In this document: positions 12,275-24,210 of the stretch, in pieces | How the letters are laid out: every line of letters begins with the position of its first letter | Position numbering within the stretch: the first letter of the stretch is position 1 | From: Avena insularis | Lineage: Eukaryota; Streptophyta; Magnoliopsida; Poales; Poaceae | DNA: 64,000 nucleotides | NCBI GenBank assembly: GCA_023614405.1 | Contig: CM042693.1 | Coordinates: 337,759,527-337,823,526 of the forward strand | Reading direction: 5' to 3' | Made by a program: the position numbers and the translations under genes | The notes under the pieces: model-generated | What the model was told of the DNA's origin: nothing | What the model saw: the letters and a program-made list of their open reading frames with translations, nothing else | Databases searched by the model: none

Positions 12275-12934
12275 TTTTTTTTTGAAATTCCACTAATCTA
12301 TTAATAATCATCAATAGAAGTACAAATAGATCCAAAAGTAATAAAAATTACAAATAGGTCAATGGACCACCTAGCGACGACTACAAACACTAGCGTGAAC
12401 CGAAGGCGAGCCGCCATCCTCGTCCTTCCATCACTGGAACCGGGCAAAGATTCGCGTAGTAGAGCTTGATGTAGTACACAGACGAGAAGTCGTCGTGCTA
12501 AGGCCACAAAGGACCAACGCACCAGAGCAGTAACCATCGCCAATTATGACAACCATATATCGGATGAAACTGACCTAAAATCACACCAATGGACACGAAA
12601 ATGGTCTGGATACCGGGAGATCCATCTGACAAATGATTCCACGTGCTCTCCGTCGATGCTAGATGCACCACCGAAGCGAGGATATAATAAGGAGGACCTT
12701 ATTCTAACTTATGTAAGTAGCCGACGCCTCAAATCCTGAAGAAGACACTAAAAATAGGCTAAACAAAGAACAAAATTCTCCAACCGGCGAGAGGTCGTGG
12801 TCCGCCACACCTCTAAGGCCCCAGAGCCAACGGAAATGGAGCAGACCAGGGACGTCGCCGACAAGAGGGACGGAACCCTAGATGGTTTTAGCTAGATCAT
12901 GATCGCCTCTCTCCTGGCCTGGCGACTTCAACAG
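12275..12934 (-). mobile_element. 5'-truncated LINE 3' end with target duplication
   Basis: It begins at the left with a T run (poly(A) on the minus strand) and extends about 660 bp without coding motifs. It is flanked by CATAGGAC at 12267-12274 and 12935-12942, an 8-bp target duplication. Length, poly(A) and TSD together mark target-primed reverse transcription with 5' truncation. It sits at the 5' (right) side of the larger LINE. Confidence 0.75.
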
Positions 12935-12942
12935 CATAGGAC

Positions 12943-14084
12943 ATTGACTTTCAATCATGATGTGGTAAATTGGTTGAAGCATGGGAAACTACGAATCTTG
13001 TTTTGAACCCTCATCTCGGCCAATATAGGTCGGTGTGCCTAGATTGGCGAAGAGATAGTTCAATCAGATCACATACCAGGATCGTTGCATGCGCGTTGAC
13101 GCGGAGGAAGTAGAATTGAAAGAGCTAATAGCATATAATCACCACTTCTATCGTCAAATTTCGGATGGTATCACTTTCAGTTCAGTTTTCGTGAAAAAAA
13201 CCAGGGCCGACCCATAGGGCGGGGTAGAGGGGAGCTCGACCAGGGTCCAGATCCAAGACTTTTTTGTTTCTATATTAGTTTACTTTTGATCCCTAATAGT
13301 GTATAATTATTTTAGAAAATATAGGCGATCCAAGCTATGGGCTACGTGGCTCTATTTTGACTCATGTTTCCCGAAAAAATAACTTAATATTTCTTTAGCC
13401 TCTCTAAGTGTACAGAACAAAACTCATATCACATGACTTTATAGGATTGTGAATATATTCAATACTATAGACTAATGATGCAATCACATAATTATGCCAT
13501 TCCACAAACATCTCTTCTCTTATTCCCAATTGTTTTACTTGTTTGGATAAACATGTTCGGAGACTATTCCATCCTTTTATTAATTCAGTGTCTAATATAT
13601 CTATCTTTCTACTCACCTTTTGCACGATCATATGTACATAAGTAGTGATTGGTAAAAATAAGTATCATGGTATATAATTTGCTCGATCAATAGGAATAAA
13701 TAGTTTTCAATGTCTTCGCCACAATTTTAAATACAGTTGAGCTATCAAATGTACGGATCATTTAATTTGCTATTGCATTACAATAATATTTCTTGAAATG
13801 CTAATATTTTTATGTCTTTCGTGTGGTAACAAGTGACGTAGTTTGACTGGCAGTATTGAGAGGCCCAAGAACGCTAATCATGCATAATATTTAATTAATC
13901 TTTAAATTTTAGCATAAATATTATATATATATATTTAAGGTGTTTTCTAGAGTAGGGGCAATTTTTTAGCACAAATATTAAAGATATATATTTTTAAAGT
14001 GTTTTTTAGAACAATTTTTTTAGCATGGAAAAAATGACATATAGGATGTTGTGTGCTTGCCTAAACAAATAAGGCGCACTGCTG
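12943..14084. other. unassigned stretch with AT-rich tandem repeat
   Basis: No gene is supported. CAGGGCCGACCCATAGGG near 13202 resembles hAT-type termini, but no matching right end was found. At 13907-14025 an AT-rich unit beginning TTTTAGCA repeats with spacing of 57 and then 54 bp. Confidence 0.3.
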
Positions 14085-14530
14085 CAAGTGGATCTTCAAG
14101 AAAAAGAAAGATTTGTCTCCTTAAGATTCTTCAAGGTATAAGACAAGGTTAGTAGCAAAAGGGTTCAACCAGATTCCAGCAATTGATTACAATGATGTAT
14201 TCTTCCTATTTGTAAAGGCTAGTTATATTCACACTTTATTTAGTATTGTGGCTATGGCCTATGCGTGATCTTGAGATTGAGCAGTTAGATGTCAAGACTG
14301 TTTTTTTGCATGGAGAGCTCGAGAACGAAATATACATGGACCAACTAGAAGGGTTCATAGTGTCCGGTAAAGAGAATTTTGTGTGCAAGTTAAATAAGTC
14401 TCTTTATGGCTTAAATCAATCTCTTAGTTGTATAGAAGGTTTGATTCGTTTATGATCTCACGTGGCTTTGAGAGGTCACAATATGATAGTTATGTTTATA
14501 TTAAGTTTGTTGATGGATCATCTATATATG
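14085..14530 (+). pseudogene. orphan Ty1-copia reverse transcriptase fragment
   Basis: Translation gives CKWIFKKK, then TRLVAKGFNQIPAIDY, then EIEQLDVKTVFLHGELENEI and KSLYGLNQS, the N-terminal half of a copia RT. Stops and a frame change near 14430-14450 break it, and it ends at IKFVDGSSIY, before the YVDD box. No LTR, gag or integrase is adjacent. Its wording differs from the BARE-like and Sirevirus RTs elsewhere in the window, so it is a third copia lineage. Confidence 0.75.
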
Positions 14531-15469
14531 GAAGGCGTTCATTGTTGAAGTATGATCCAAATTCATTAAGTAGGCTAACTTGTCATGAGCGCCGGAGTGT
14601 TGGGCCAAAGCGTATGGATCGTTGAAGACCTAGGTTTGCACCGTTATATATACTTCTTTTAAGCTGTTGGCTGAGATAAGTTGCATATGTGAAATATTGG
14701 ACGTTATGTAAACACTTTTCGATATAGTGAAGTTTGTGGTTTTTTCCGTTTTTTGTTGAAGAGGTTTTTCCACGTTAAATTCGTGCCTCTTGCTGTGATT
14801 TTCTTGGTTCTTTGTTATCTTCTTATCGCGCTTATAATATTCATCATGGTTAAACACTTCACTAAAATCCCTACAACATAACCAAGGACTATCCCATTAA
14901 GCTCGCATAAAGCGAAGAAACTCCTTGAACTCAGAACAATGATCTTGGCAAGATTCTCCGTACACAAAGGTTGCTCTCCCGTTTTATTCCATTTTCCGAT
15001 GTGATATAGTTCTATAAACACCGATACACCCTTCATTACATGGCATAACAGTAGCGGAAACAGAAGATAACCAGTCTTTTGTCTTTGTGTATTGTAGAAA
15101 AGCTTCAGAAAAAAATGTGTAGGTGTCCAAAATTTCCAGTATTCTTCTTATTTTCTTTTCTCTGATTATAAGCAGCCCAGACCATGAAAGCCGCTGCTGC
15201 GGAACTATTGGGCCCGGAACTGTGGCGAGTCCAGCCATCCGGACCATGATGCAAATTTGCAAGCGCCGCGACAGCCAGCTAGTGCGAAATATGGTGTGTG
15301 TGTTTTTTTTCGAATGAAACATGATTCTTTGGCGTTTCGTGGTAGCCTGTGGCCACCCACCGTGAAATCTGAACCACATATAGTGCCAGCGACGCACCAG
15401 GGCGGATGGTGATAGGCAGATCACACGAAGACGACGAACCGGGGACCACGTATCGGCTCCTAGCTATAA
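14531..15469. other. no recognisable gene or repeat
   Basis: An open frame at 14984-15424 (minus, 146 codons) has no recognisable motif and unremarkable composition; I do not call it a gene. I recognise nothing else between the copia scrap and the MITE at 15470. Confidence 0.3.
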
Positions 15470-15735
15470 GGCCTTTTACAACGGAGTGTACCTTAGCTCG
15501 TTATTCTAGGTGGTGGAGACAACTAGTACAATGGATTGTATCTTAATGGTTGTATCTATATTTAATGATTTTGAGTACATGTATGCATGTGATTGGACTA
15601 ACCATGTATTTTGTCTATAATACCGTGCAAGGCTTGTAGCTAAGCTAAGATACAATTCCACCTTCTCTCTTCATTAATGCCACATAAGCAATTTAACTAT
15701 GATACCGTGCTAAGAAACACCCATTGAAAAAGGCC
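15470..15735. mobile_element. Tourist-like (PIF/Harbinger-type) MITE
   Basis: A 266-bp element with imperfect terminal inverted repeats: the left end GGCCTTTTACAACGGAGTG pairs with the inverse of the right end, GGCCTTTTTCAATGGGTG. Similarity extends about 35 bp inward. It is flanked on both sides by TAA (15467-15469 and 15736-15738), the 3-bp target duplication typical of Tourist elements. No coding capacity. Confidence 0.7.
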
Positions 15736-16838
15736 TAACCCCGAATGGATGGGTGCCACTCCAGTGCTGGCGCCCGATCGTATTAATGGAGTAGTGCTTT
15801 TCTTTGAAATTGTTGGCCTCAAGATTAACTCCAGTCTAACGTTTTAATTCCCTTTACGGTATTTTGGATCTTGTGTGCTCTGCTTAAGGACTAAGGCATA
15901 TTCTACTTAACGACGAAGAGTGTGAGGTGTCTGGGAGACACGTTTTCTGTCGACTGTCGACCAGCTCGTGTCTGATAGAGACGACGTGAAACTTTGAATT
16001 TTTCCTAGTAGTTGCATGTTTCAGATTTTCACACTAGGAAGGTTTATACGTGGTGGCGAAAGTTGTCTCCTTGCAGGTCGAATTTTTCAGCCTTTGATTT
16101 CAAGTTTAAATCTTGACAGTAATTTTTGGCAATTAGTTGCTGGACACACAGTGGATGTTGCTGATACAACAACCATGACGTCGAGTTCGGGTAGAAGGTG
16201 GGTAGCGCACCGTGGACGTCTATTACTTAAACTAGACCAGCGGTAGGCAACAAAAATAGAAGTTCAGGGGTAGCTACTTCTGATCTGAATATGAGACACC
16301 TTAGAGATAGGATCCCTGAAAAGCTACGTCAAGGTCGGAAAAAGAGCTAAAGCTGGCAATTGAATAAGAGCACTACTCTTTCTGTTTTTATAGGATGCAC
16401 TTGTGTGCTAAGTAATTTTTTTTTTAATAGAGACGAGCTAGCTGAAAAGCCTAAAGTATTGATGGAGAAATCTGTTCCCAGCATTAGCCTCTCCTCTGCA
16501 AGTATTTATATAAATCCAACAGCAGAAAGCTAAGCAACCTCTGGATTAAACAAATTAGATGAAGTGCGCTCCTATAGTTGTTGAAAATTAGACGACTTTG
16601 TATGCCGTAGTCAATCTTTCAAGGTTTGACTATCCATCCATATCTGTATCAGCTCTTACATTGGATACATAGAAATCATATGAATGTACAAATTTGTCCC
16701 TAAAGATATTTTTCTAGTATTGTGTTAGTACTTTTTTTTTGGAAGACTATATAAGACTGTCGAAAATGCTATCTCCTGAAAAACAGAAGGACGTACCATC
16801 TCTATTTCAAATTCCGAACAGGTAATATGGAACGGACT
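15736..16838. other. no recognisable gene
   Basis: Includes T runs at about 16419 and 16732 and a small open frame at 16016-16246 with no recognised domain. I see no TE termini or protein motif I can support. Confidence 0.3.
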
Positions 16839-17068
16839 GCTTGTTTGGCAACCACAGGAAGGGGATTGGGAGTTCAATGACTATTCCCAATCCCACGTCT
16901 GAATTACCAGGGTCCTCAGATAATAGATCAGTGGAAGTTTAACACATGAATTTCTTGTCCTCTTTCCTCCTTAATTTCCATTCCCTCCAACCAATCAATG
17001 AACTAAAAGTCTTTATAACTTAAACTCCGGCCCATTCCCATTCTCTAATTCCCCCAAACCAAACAAGC
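16839..17068. mobile_element. candidate MITE with GCTTGTTTGG termini
   Basis: The left end GCTTGTTTGGCAACC and the right end CCAAACCAAACAAGC form an inverted repeat around a 230-bp core. The next inner parts (GGGGATTGGGAG and CCATTCCCATTCTC) are also partly complementary. No clear target duplication was found, so the superfamily is open. Confidence 0.5.
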
Positions 17069-17770
17069 TGGGAGGGAATAGTAAACAACGGTGCCTCAAC
17101 GGCAGTGCACTATTAAAAGGGTGGATGCGACAAAATTGAGGTAAAAAGGTCAGAAACTATGGCAGACTTTTTGTTTATTGTTTGCAATTTGTGTGAGTTC
17201 CAACCATGGTGCACCGTTTTCTTGTAAAGAACTTTCCTTTCCTGCACCGTGAACCATTGTGCACGCGTGTGGTAGGTAATTTCTTCCTTTAACCAAAAAA
17301 GGTTTCCTGAGGAGAAAACGTACTCCTCGTCGGCCTCAAGATATTTACCCAACGGTGGTTCTTCACAGAATCCTGAGGAAAGCAAGCAAAGCAGCTCGAT
17401 GGCGATGGGTACATGTCGGCACGTCGTTCCCCCACCACCATCCGTCCCTTTCGTATCTCTACAGCGAATTAAGCGCACTACTATGCCTGGAAAACGAGGT
17501 TGGAAAAAGTAGGCGATCGACCGTTTCTCTATCGTGGACATTGTCCATGAAGTCTTCGAAAATGTAAGAAAAGGGATTTGGGTTCTTAGATGAGAGCATC
17601 TAAGTAAGCCAATAGTTAACGAGCAAAGACTCTTCAGCAAATGACAAAAAAAAAGAGGCTGCGTTTTGGTGATTCATCACTTCACTTATATGCACAGGCC
17701 GCGGTGCCTCTTATCTGACCACTCGAAGTGCATAGGGTAAAGTTGGCACCTGATGTGGCGGTGGAGGACT
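17069..17770. other. unassigned stretch with an uncertain ORF
   Basis: The longest frame is 17113-17640 (minus, 175 codons). It has no domain I recognise. A residue stretch with many acidic and aromatic positions (KYLEADEEYVFSSGNLF) could be coding or chance. No promoter, splice or homology evidence supports a gene. Confidence 0.2.
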
Positions 17771-18089
17771 TTTTTTTCGAGATAATGGGCGGCCTCATTC
17801 ATTCATTCGAGATTGTTCAGTACATACAATGGCCCGGATTACATTAGGTGGCTCATTGAGCCAACGGGTCCCTGCACCAAGTTCATGCATCATGTTCAGC
17901 AGACTTTGGTAGAACATGAGCTGCCACATTACAAGAACGACGGGCATGAATAAAACGGGAGGATATGAACTTTGGAGTCCTACTATATTTTTTTTGGAAA
18001 AAAGTATATATTAATATCACAGGATACCAATTACACCCAGCCTCTGCAACAACGCATGCTGCCCTAGCGGTCCTATGGATGCACACAGC

Positions 18090-19567
18090 TGATGTCTACA
18101 CACTTCTATTCTTATAGACAGTTGTTGGGCCTCCAAGTGCATAGGTTTGTAGAACAGCAGCAAGTTTCCCTTAAATGGATTACCCAAGGTTTATCGAACT
18201 CAGGGAGGAATTGGTCAAAGGTATCCCTCTCAAGCAACTCTGCAATCAAGATACAAGAAGTCTCTTGTGTCTCCAACACATCCAATACACTTGTCAGGTG
18301 TATAGGTGCACTAGTTTGGCGAAGAGATGGTGAAATACAAGTGGTAACGATGCCAGAAAATAGCTTGACAGTGAGGTAAAAACTAAAGGCAAAAAAATGG
18401 AAGCAAGCAAACATGAAACACATCTAGTTGTGAACGGTGTTTCAATGTTTAGAAACAAGGCCTAGGGATCATACTTTCTCTAGTGAACACTCTCTCATAA
18501 AAATATCTTCTCTTAATGATACTACTCTTACTACTCTCCGATTGGACACTCTAATCCATGGTAGGGCTATAACAGCACACCTCAAAGTCTGCCTTCCACA
18601 TCTAGATAACCCCACACTATCACCTTGAGCGCTAGATGGTTCCAACAAACACCACAATTTCATAGAGAAAACCAACTCAAAATATAACTCATAAAATATA
18701 TATGTAACCTAGCTTAAGTGCCACACACGGTGTTGTCACTTTCACACACGTGAGAAAAACATAGATCTATCAAAGCACGATGAGTATTTATGTAGACTCT
18801 AGCCTAAGTGCCACCATGGCGTGCACGCTGTCACTTTCACACACATGGGGAGAGCAGAGATCTATTGAAGCACTTGAGTAGCAAGATAGATCTACTTTGA
18901 TTACAAAGCTCATGACCACAACAAGATTATGCATAGAGAGAGAGATGAACACATAGCTACCGGTAGAGCCCTTAGCCTCGAGGAAGAACTACTCCCTCCT
19001 CATCATGGGAATCAGCAACGGCGATAGTGATGGTGGTGGAGATCGATGGAGATGGCTCCGGAGGCACTTCCCCGTCCCGGCAGGGTGCCAAAACAGAGAC
19101 TTTATGTCCCCCGAATCTCTCCTTCGGTGGCGGCGCTATGGTACTTTTCGTGGCTTTCTGGTCGATACTTTAAGGTTTCTGAGTCGAGGGATTCTTATAG
19201 GCGAAGGAGGCAAGGGCGGTGGAGGGCCAGGGGGGCCACACCCTGCCCAGGCGCGTCCTAGGGTGGGATCGTGCCTGGGGGGTGCAGTCGCCCTGTGATT
19301 CCCCTCCGTCTCTCCTCTGGACTCTGTGTTCTCCTCGGTGAAATATTGACTTTGGCTTTTGTCCCATCCAATTCTGAGAATATTTCCTTACTAGCTTTTT
19401 TGGAACCAAAAATAGCAGAAAACAGGCAACTGGCACTGTGACAACTTGTTAATAGGTTAGTACCAAAAAACATATAAAAACACCTCAAAGTATGGACAAA
19501 GCAAAGCAAAGTAGACACTAAACAAGTATGGAACATTAAAAATTATAGATACGTTTCTGACGTATCA
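18090..19567 (-). repeat. 3' LTR of element B
   Basis: About 1,478 bp, minus strand TGATACGTC...AGACATCA. It aligns along its length with 35958-37446. A TATA-like CTATAAGAA (minus) lies near 19192-19200. The purine tract AGGGGATGCT immediately precedes it on the minus strand. Confidence 0.85.
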
Positions 19568-22262
19568 AGCATCCCCTAGCTTAACTTCTGCTCGTCCTCG
19601 AGTAGGTAAGTGATAAAAAGAATAATTTTTGAGGTGACATGCACCATCAAAACCAAGATCAAACCATTTGCAAGCAATAAAAGCTGGGACAAAGAACTCT
19701 AAACATGAGCATGAAAGATAGAGTTCTAACAATAAGGCAAAGTAACTATGCATGCAAGATGAAAGGCTACAAACAAAGATCATGAATAACATGCATTGAA
19801 AAACGTTTGTTTGTTTCACATACAGAAAACATGGCATAGTGGGATTCAGCTTGTCCCTCAAAGAGTAGCAAATAAATGCATAGGATACCTTCAAAGTTCA
19901 TAAGAGTGACTAGATACAAATAGCACAAGAACAAGTAATATCAACTATATGCATCAATCAATAAGTTTTGGGACAATGCACATAAAACTAAGAATGGAAA
20001 CTATGCTCTCTTAACTGGTGCCTAAAGGTAGAAGGTGGAGACTCAATATAATAGTGGAAGAAAGGCCCTTCATAAAAGGAAGCAGAGATTTCAAGTTTCA
20101 AAAAGAGCATCCAAAAATTATGATACTTGTTAGCTTTCAGCCCCCATTGCCCCTATCATAAGAATCTTGAAGTGATTAAGATTTAAAGTGAACAAACTAT
20201 GGAGTATATGCTTGACAAAGTATAAGTTGTCAACCTCATGTCCCTTGAATATGAGGGCCGCTCGTCATGCTACTCAACTTAGTCACCTGTAAGTTCTTGT
20301 CATAGTAAGTACATGTGTATCATAGAAAACCGCCAATAGGGTACCCCTTGCACATGGTACAGGAGCTATCCCATAACCAAAATGACAAGGCAAGCAGACA
20401 ATGAGCATATCAGTGATCTTTTTATTTGCTATTTGCATATGTTTTTATTGAGTATGCTTCACAGATTGCTCATTATGGTGATGCTGCAAGTTTCCACCAT
20501 GATTAGGCATGACTTAGGATAGTGGCCCAGGCGTTTCTCTAACATAAAATACATAACTTCATGGACTTACAAGCTCCCCTTTTATTTCACACCGACGACA
20601 TCCATAGACAAAAGAGCATGATATCAACTGTGTACAAAGTACAAGTGCAATGTTGAAAGTGTTCCCCGTGATAGCACGGTTCTGCTAATTCCAACGTATA
20701 AGTGCAAGAATATACAAAATATATGACATAATGGTTCAAGTTTATTAGGGCAAGAAATATAAAGTGTGCCATCAAGTTCGTGAGAGATTTAATCACTAAG
20801 TTTTCACATAACAAAATACTTTTTAATTGGAAGATAGAAGAAAACAAGAATATACTTGGAATGGTGTAACACACCATCCATAGGAATTTATAGTGAACAC
20901 TTTGGAATAACTTGGTTTATTGGGAGTTGGAAGCATGAGTAGAGCTTACTCATACAAGTGGAGGCTAGCAAAAGACTAGGAGCAACCAACTAAGAGAGCA
21001 ATAATGGCCATAATCATGTAGAGCGACAAAACATTACTAATCAAAGCATAGAGTGGTACTACAAGTCAAGGACTAAATAATCATAGAGGCTATGGTGACT
21101 TGTTCATAGTCATAACATGGTGTGAGAATGTGTCAAGTCAACCCAAACAAAGCATCAAAGGAGAATACCACAATACTATGCTTTTGCCTGCTAAAACAGC
21201 GCATGATTTTTTCAAGGCACACTAAGCAATCCCAATTGTTTGGAACAAGTCATTCTACAGCAATAATCACTAAGCATAGGGTCAAAACAACTCCTAGCAT
21301 GACATGCTAAACTCTAAGTCACAGTCAAAGCAAGCTCCTCTTGCACCATTCAAGCAAGAACTTTTTACTCATTTTCAACACCAATCAACTTATTTGAAAC
21401 AACACAGCGAGAACGGGGGTCCAAACTACTTTATTCAAGCAAACTAAGCAATCTAAGAAAAGCAAACGAAAACTAAGACGCTCTAAGAACAACACAACAG
21501 TGCATGAAATAATAAAAACGAAGTGTCTAGAAAGACCTGAGCTTTAGCTTGAGCTTTTGTCCATTCTTCATCTCATTACATCATTCTTTTCTACACCTGA
21601 AATTTTTTCTTCATATAAAACTTCACACAATTTTGATTAGCAACATTTGTGTATTCAAAAGATAATAGACCCTTGGGTTTTAGTTTTAGAACAGAAAAAT
21701 TTCACTAAAAACATAATCTACTGTAGAAATTCCCTCAAAAATCTCAATTTCCTAAAAAGAACCCAAAAAGGAATCAATAAGAAGCAAATGCAAATAATGG
21801 CAGAAATCTATCAAAACAGACCAGCAGGTAAAAACAGATTTTTTTCGAAGACCTTCTGTTGCTCAAATAAAAAAGTGTTGAACGAACGAAAGTTATCTAA
21901 CATACTGGAGGATTTATTCGTAAATTTTCAGATCAATCCGACTTACGAAGACTCCTCACGAATATTTATGGTGGAGCACAAAAATATGTTCCGGGACAGC
22001 AACTCCTCAAATCTTACTTCCCTCTCATTAGAAGTAATTCTTGGCACAAAAAGCAAACAAAAAGGATAATGTGAGGTCATTATTGAAGTAATAACTTCCA
22101 AGACTCAATAAAACTCTTGGGTTATCTCCCAATAAGTACTTTTTTAACGCTTTTAAGTTAGGCTTAATAGTTTGAGAGGATGCTCACATAAGAAATATGA
22201 ATTGAAGTAAAAGAGAGCATAAAGAAGCAAATTCAAAACACATTTAAGTATACCCACTTCCT
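19568..22262 (-). other. non-coding internal region of element B
   Basis: Internal sequence without pol motifs. 20520-22190 is closely similar to 1680-3330 of element A. Small open frames are present on both strands, but none shows a retroelement domain. It ends at the TSD TTCCT (22258-22262) where the copia is inserted. Confidence 0.6.
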
Positions 22263-24176
22263 TGTAGGGTTTCGTAGCATGGAAAACAAAAAAATTCTAT
22301 CGCATACAAACAAACAAGCCAAGATCTATCTACTAGATTGTAGCAACGAGTCGATGGAATAACTCACCCTCGAAGATTCCAAAGTGTTTAACGAGAGCGG
22401 ATTCTCGTGGGTGATGTAGTCGTACTCTTCCCGATATCAAGATCGCGTAGACGATCCTTCCGGCGCTAACGTTCAGCACTCCTTGATCGGTCACACGTTG
22501 ATTTTCGACGAAGACCTTCCTATCCCTTGTTCTAGCAGGCAGTGGAGGTTGTAGCACTCTCCTCGCGATTCCGGCAGCACAACGGCGTGGTACCGGAAGT
22601 AGAGGGGAGATCTCGCAGGGCTTCGCCTTAAGCCGGAGCGAGTATGGTGGACGATGAGAGAGCTCCTCGGCGATCTAGGGTTTAGACACACCAAGGAGGA
22701 GGCTTGGCCGGCGGCTAGGGTTATCTAGGCGGCGGCGGCTTGCCCTAGGGCGGCGGCGGCTGCAGGAGGGTCGGCGGCTTAGGTCTAGGGTTTGCGGGTG
22801 GAGGTGTTGGGTGCTAGGAGGGGAAGCCCTGCCCCTCTTTATATAGGTGGAGGGGGGGCTCCAGGGGAGGGGAGTCCCTCCCCAACTCGGTTTCCCAAGG
22901 GGGCCGGCGGTGGAGGGGAGGAACTCCTCCCCAACTCGGTTTCCACCTTCCCCTCCACTTTCCAAAATAGTCGTTTGACTTTTCAAATTGGCGTTTGACT
23001 TTTCAAACTAGGATTTGATTAAACCCTTTATTTTGTTCAGCGATGACACCTAGTACATGATGCAATCATTCCAACTTGGTATGACACATTCATGTACCCT
23101 TCCCTCGGAGTCTTGGGACATTCCGGAACCTTCTAGAACATTCCCGATGAAAACACCAGAACCATTCTCCAACCCCGAAACAGGACTTTCCTTATATGAA
23201 TCTTATTTTCCGGACCATTCCGGATCTCCTCGTGATATCCCGGATCCCATCTGAGACTCCGAACAACATTCGGTCTCTTACTCATCATTCCATAACTACT
23301 CAAAACAACGTCGAATGCTTAAGTGTGTCTCCCTACGGTTCGTGAATTATGCGGACATGATCGAGACACTTCTCCGAACAATAACCAATAGAGGAATCTG
23401 GAAATTCATATGGCTCCCACATATTTCTACGATTACTTTGTGATCGAATGAACCACTTATATACGATACCAATTTCCCTTTGTCTCACGATAGTTTACTT
23501 ATCCGAGGTTATGATCGTCGGTATCTCTGCATACCTAGTTCAACCTCGTTACTGATAAGTACTCTTTTCTCGTTCCCGTGATATGTGATCCCTTGTGAGC
23601 CAGTCACATGCTTGCAAGCTAATTGGATGACATTCCACCGAGAGGGCCCAGAGTATATCTATCCGTCATATGGATGGACAAATCCCACTCTTGATCCATG
23701 TGTCTCAACCAATACTTTCGGAACACTCAATGCCACCTTTATAGCCACCCAATTACGGTGTGGTGTTTGATGTCATCAAAGCATCCTTCCGGTGAAGGTG
23801 ATATGCATGATCTCATGGTCGAAGGAATTAGGTTACTATGTATCAGAAAGCATATAGCAATTAAACTATTAAAATGGCTTGATCTTTATGCTACGCTTAT
23901 CTATAGGAGTATGTCCACCATATCATTCCCCTAACGATATGAACTTGTTGTTAATAACATCTCAATGTTCATGATAGGGAAACCACAATCATATATTAAC
24001 CAACAAGCTAGTATTATAAAGAGGCTTTACTAGGGACTCTATTTTAGTTTACAAATCACACAAGTATTAATGTTTCCTTGTTAATACTATTATAGCATGA
24101 ATGTAAACATTTATCATAAACACAAAGATATAATAATAACTATATTTATAATTGCCTCTAGGGCATATCTCCAACA
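22263..24176 (-). repeat. 3' LTR of the minus-strand copia
   Basis: Minus strand TGTTGGAGATATGCCC...AACCCTACA, about 1,914 bp. A TATA box (CTATATAAAG, minus) lies near 22838-22847, with two TTTGACTTTTCAAA motifs upstream near 22973-23007. The purine tract AAGTGGGAGAC (24177-24187, minus) immediately precedes it. Confidence 0.95.
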
Positions 24177-24210
24177 GTCTCCCACTTGCACTAGAGTCAT
24201 CTAATCTAGA

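Noticed and set aside
13202..13250. CAGGGCCGACCCATAGGG as a hAT transposon end
   Set aside because: No matching inverted end or 8-bp duplication found nearby.
14984..15424. 146-codon minus-strand open frame
   Set aside because: No recognisable domain, no promoter or splice evidence; could arise by chance.
17113..17640. 175-codon minus-strand open frame
   Set aside because: Too long to dismiss outright but no motif is recognised; kept only as a note in the unassigned region.
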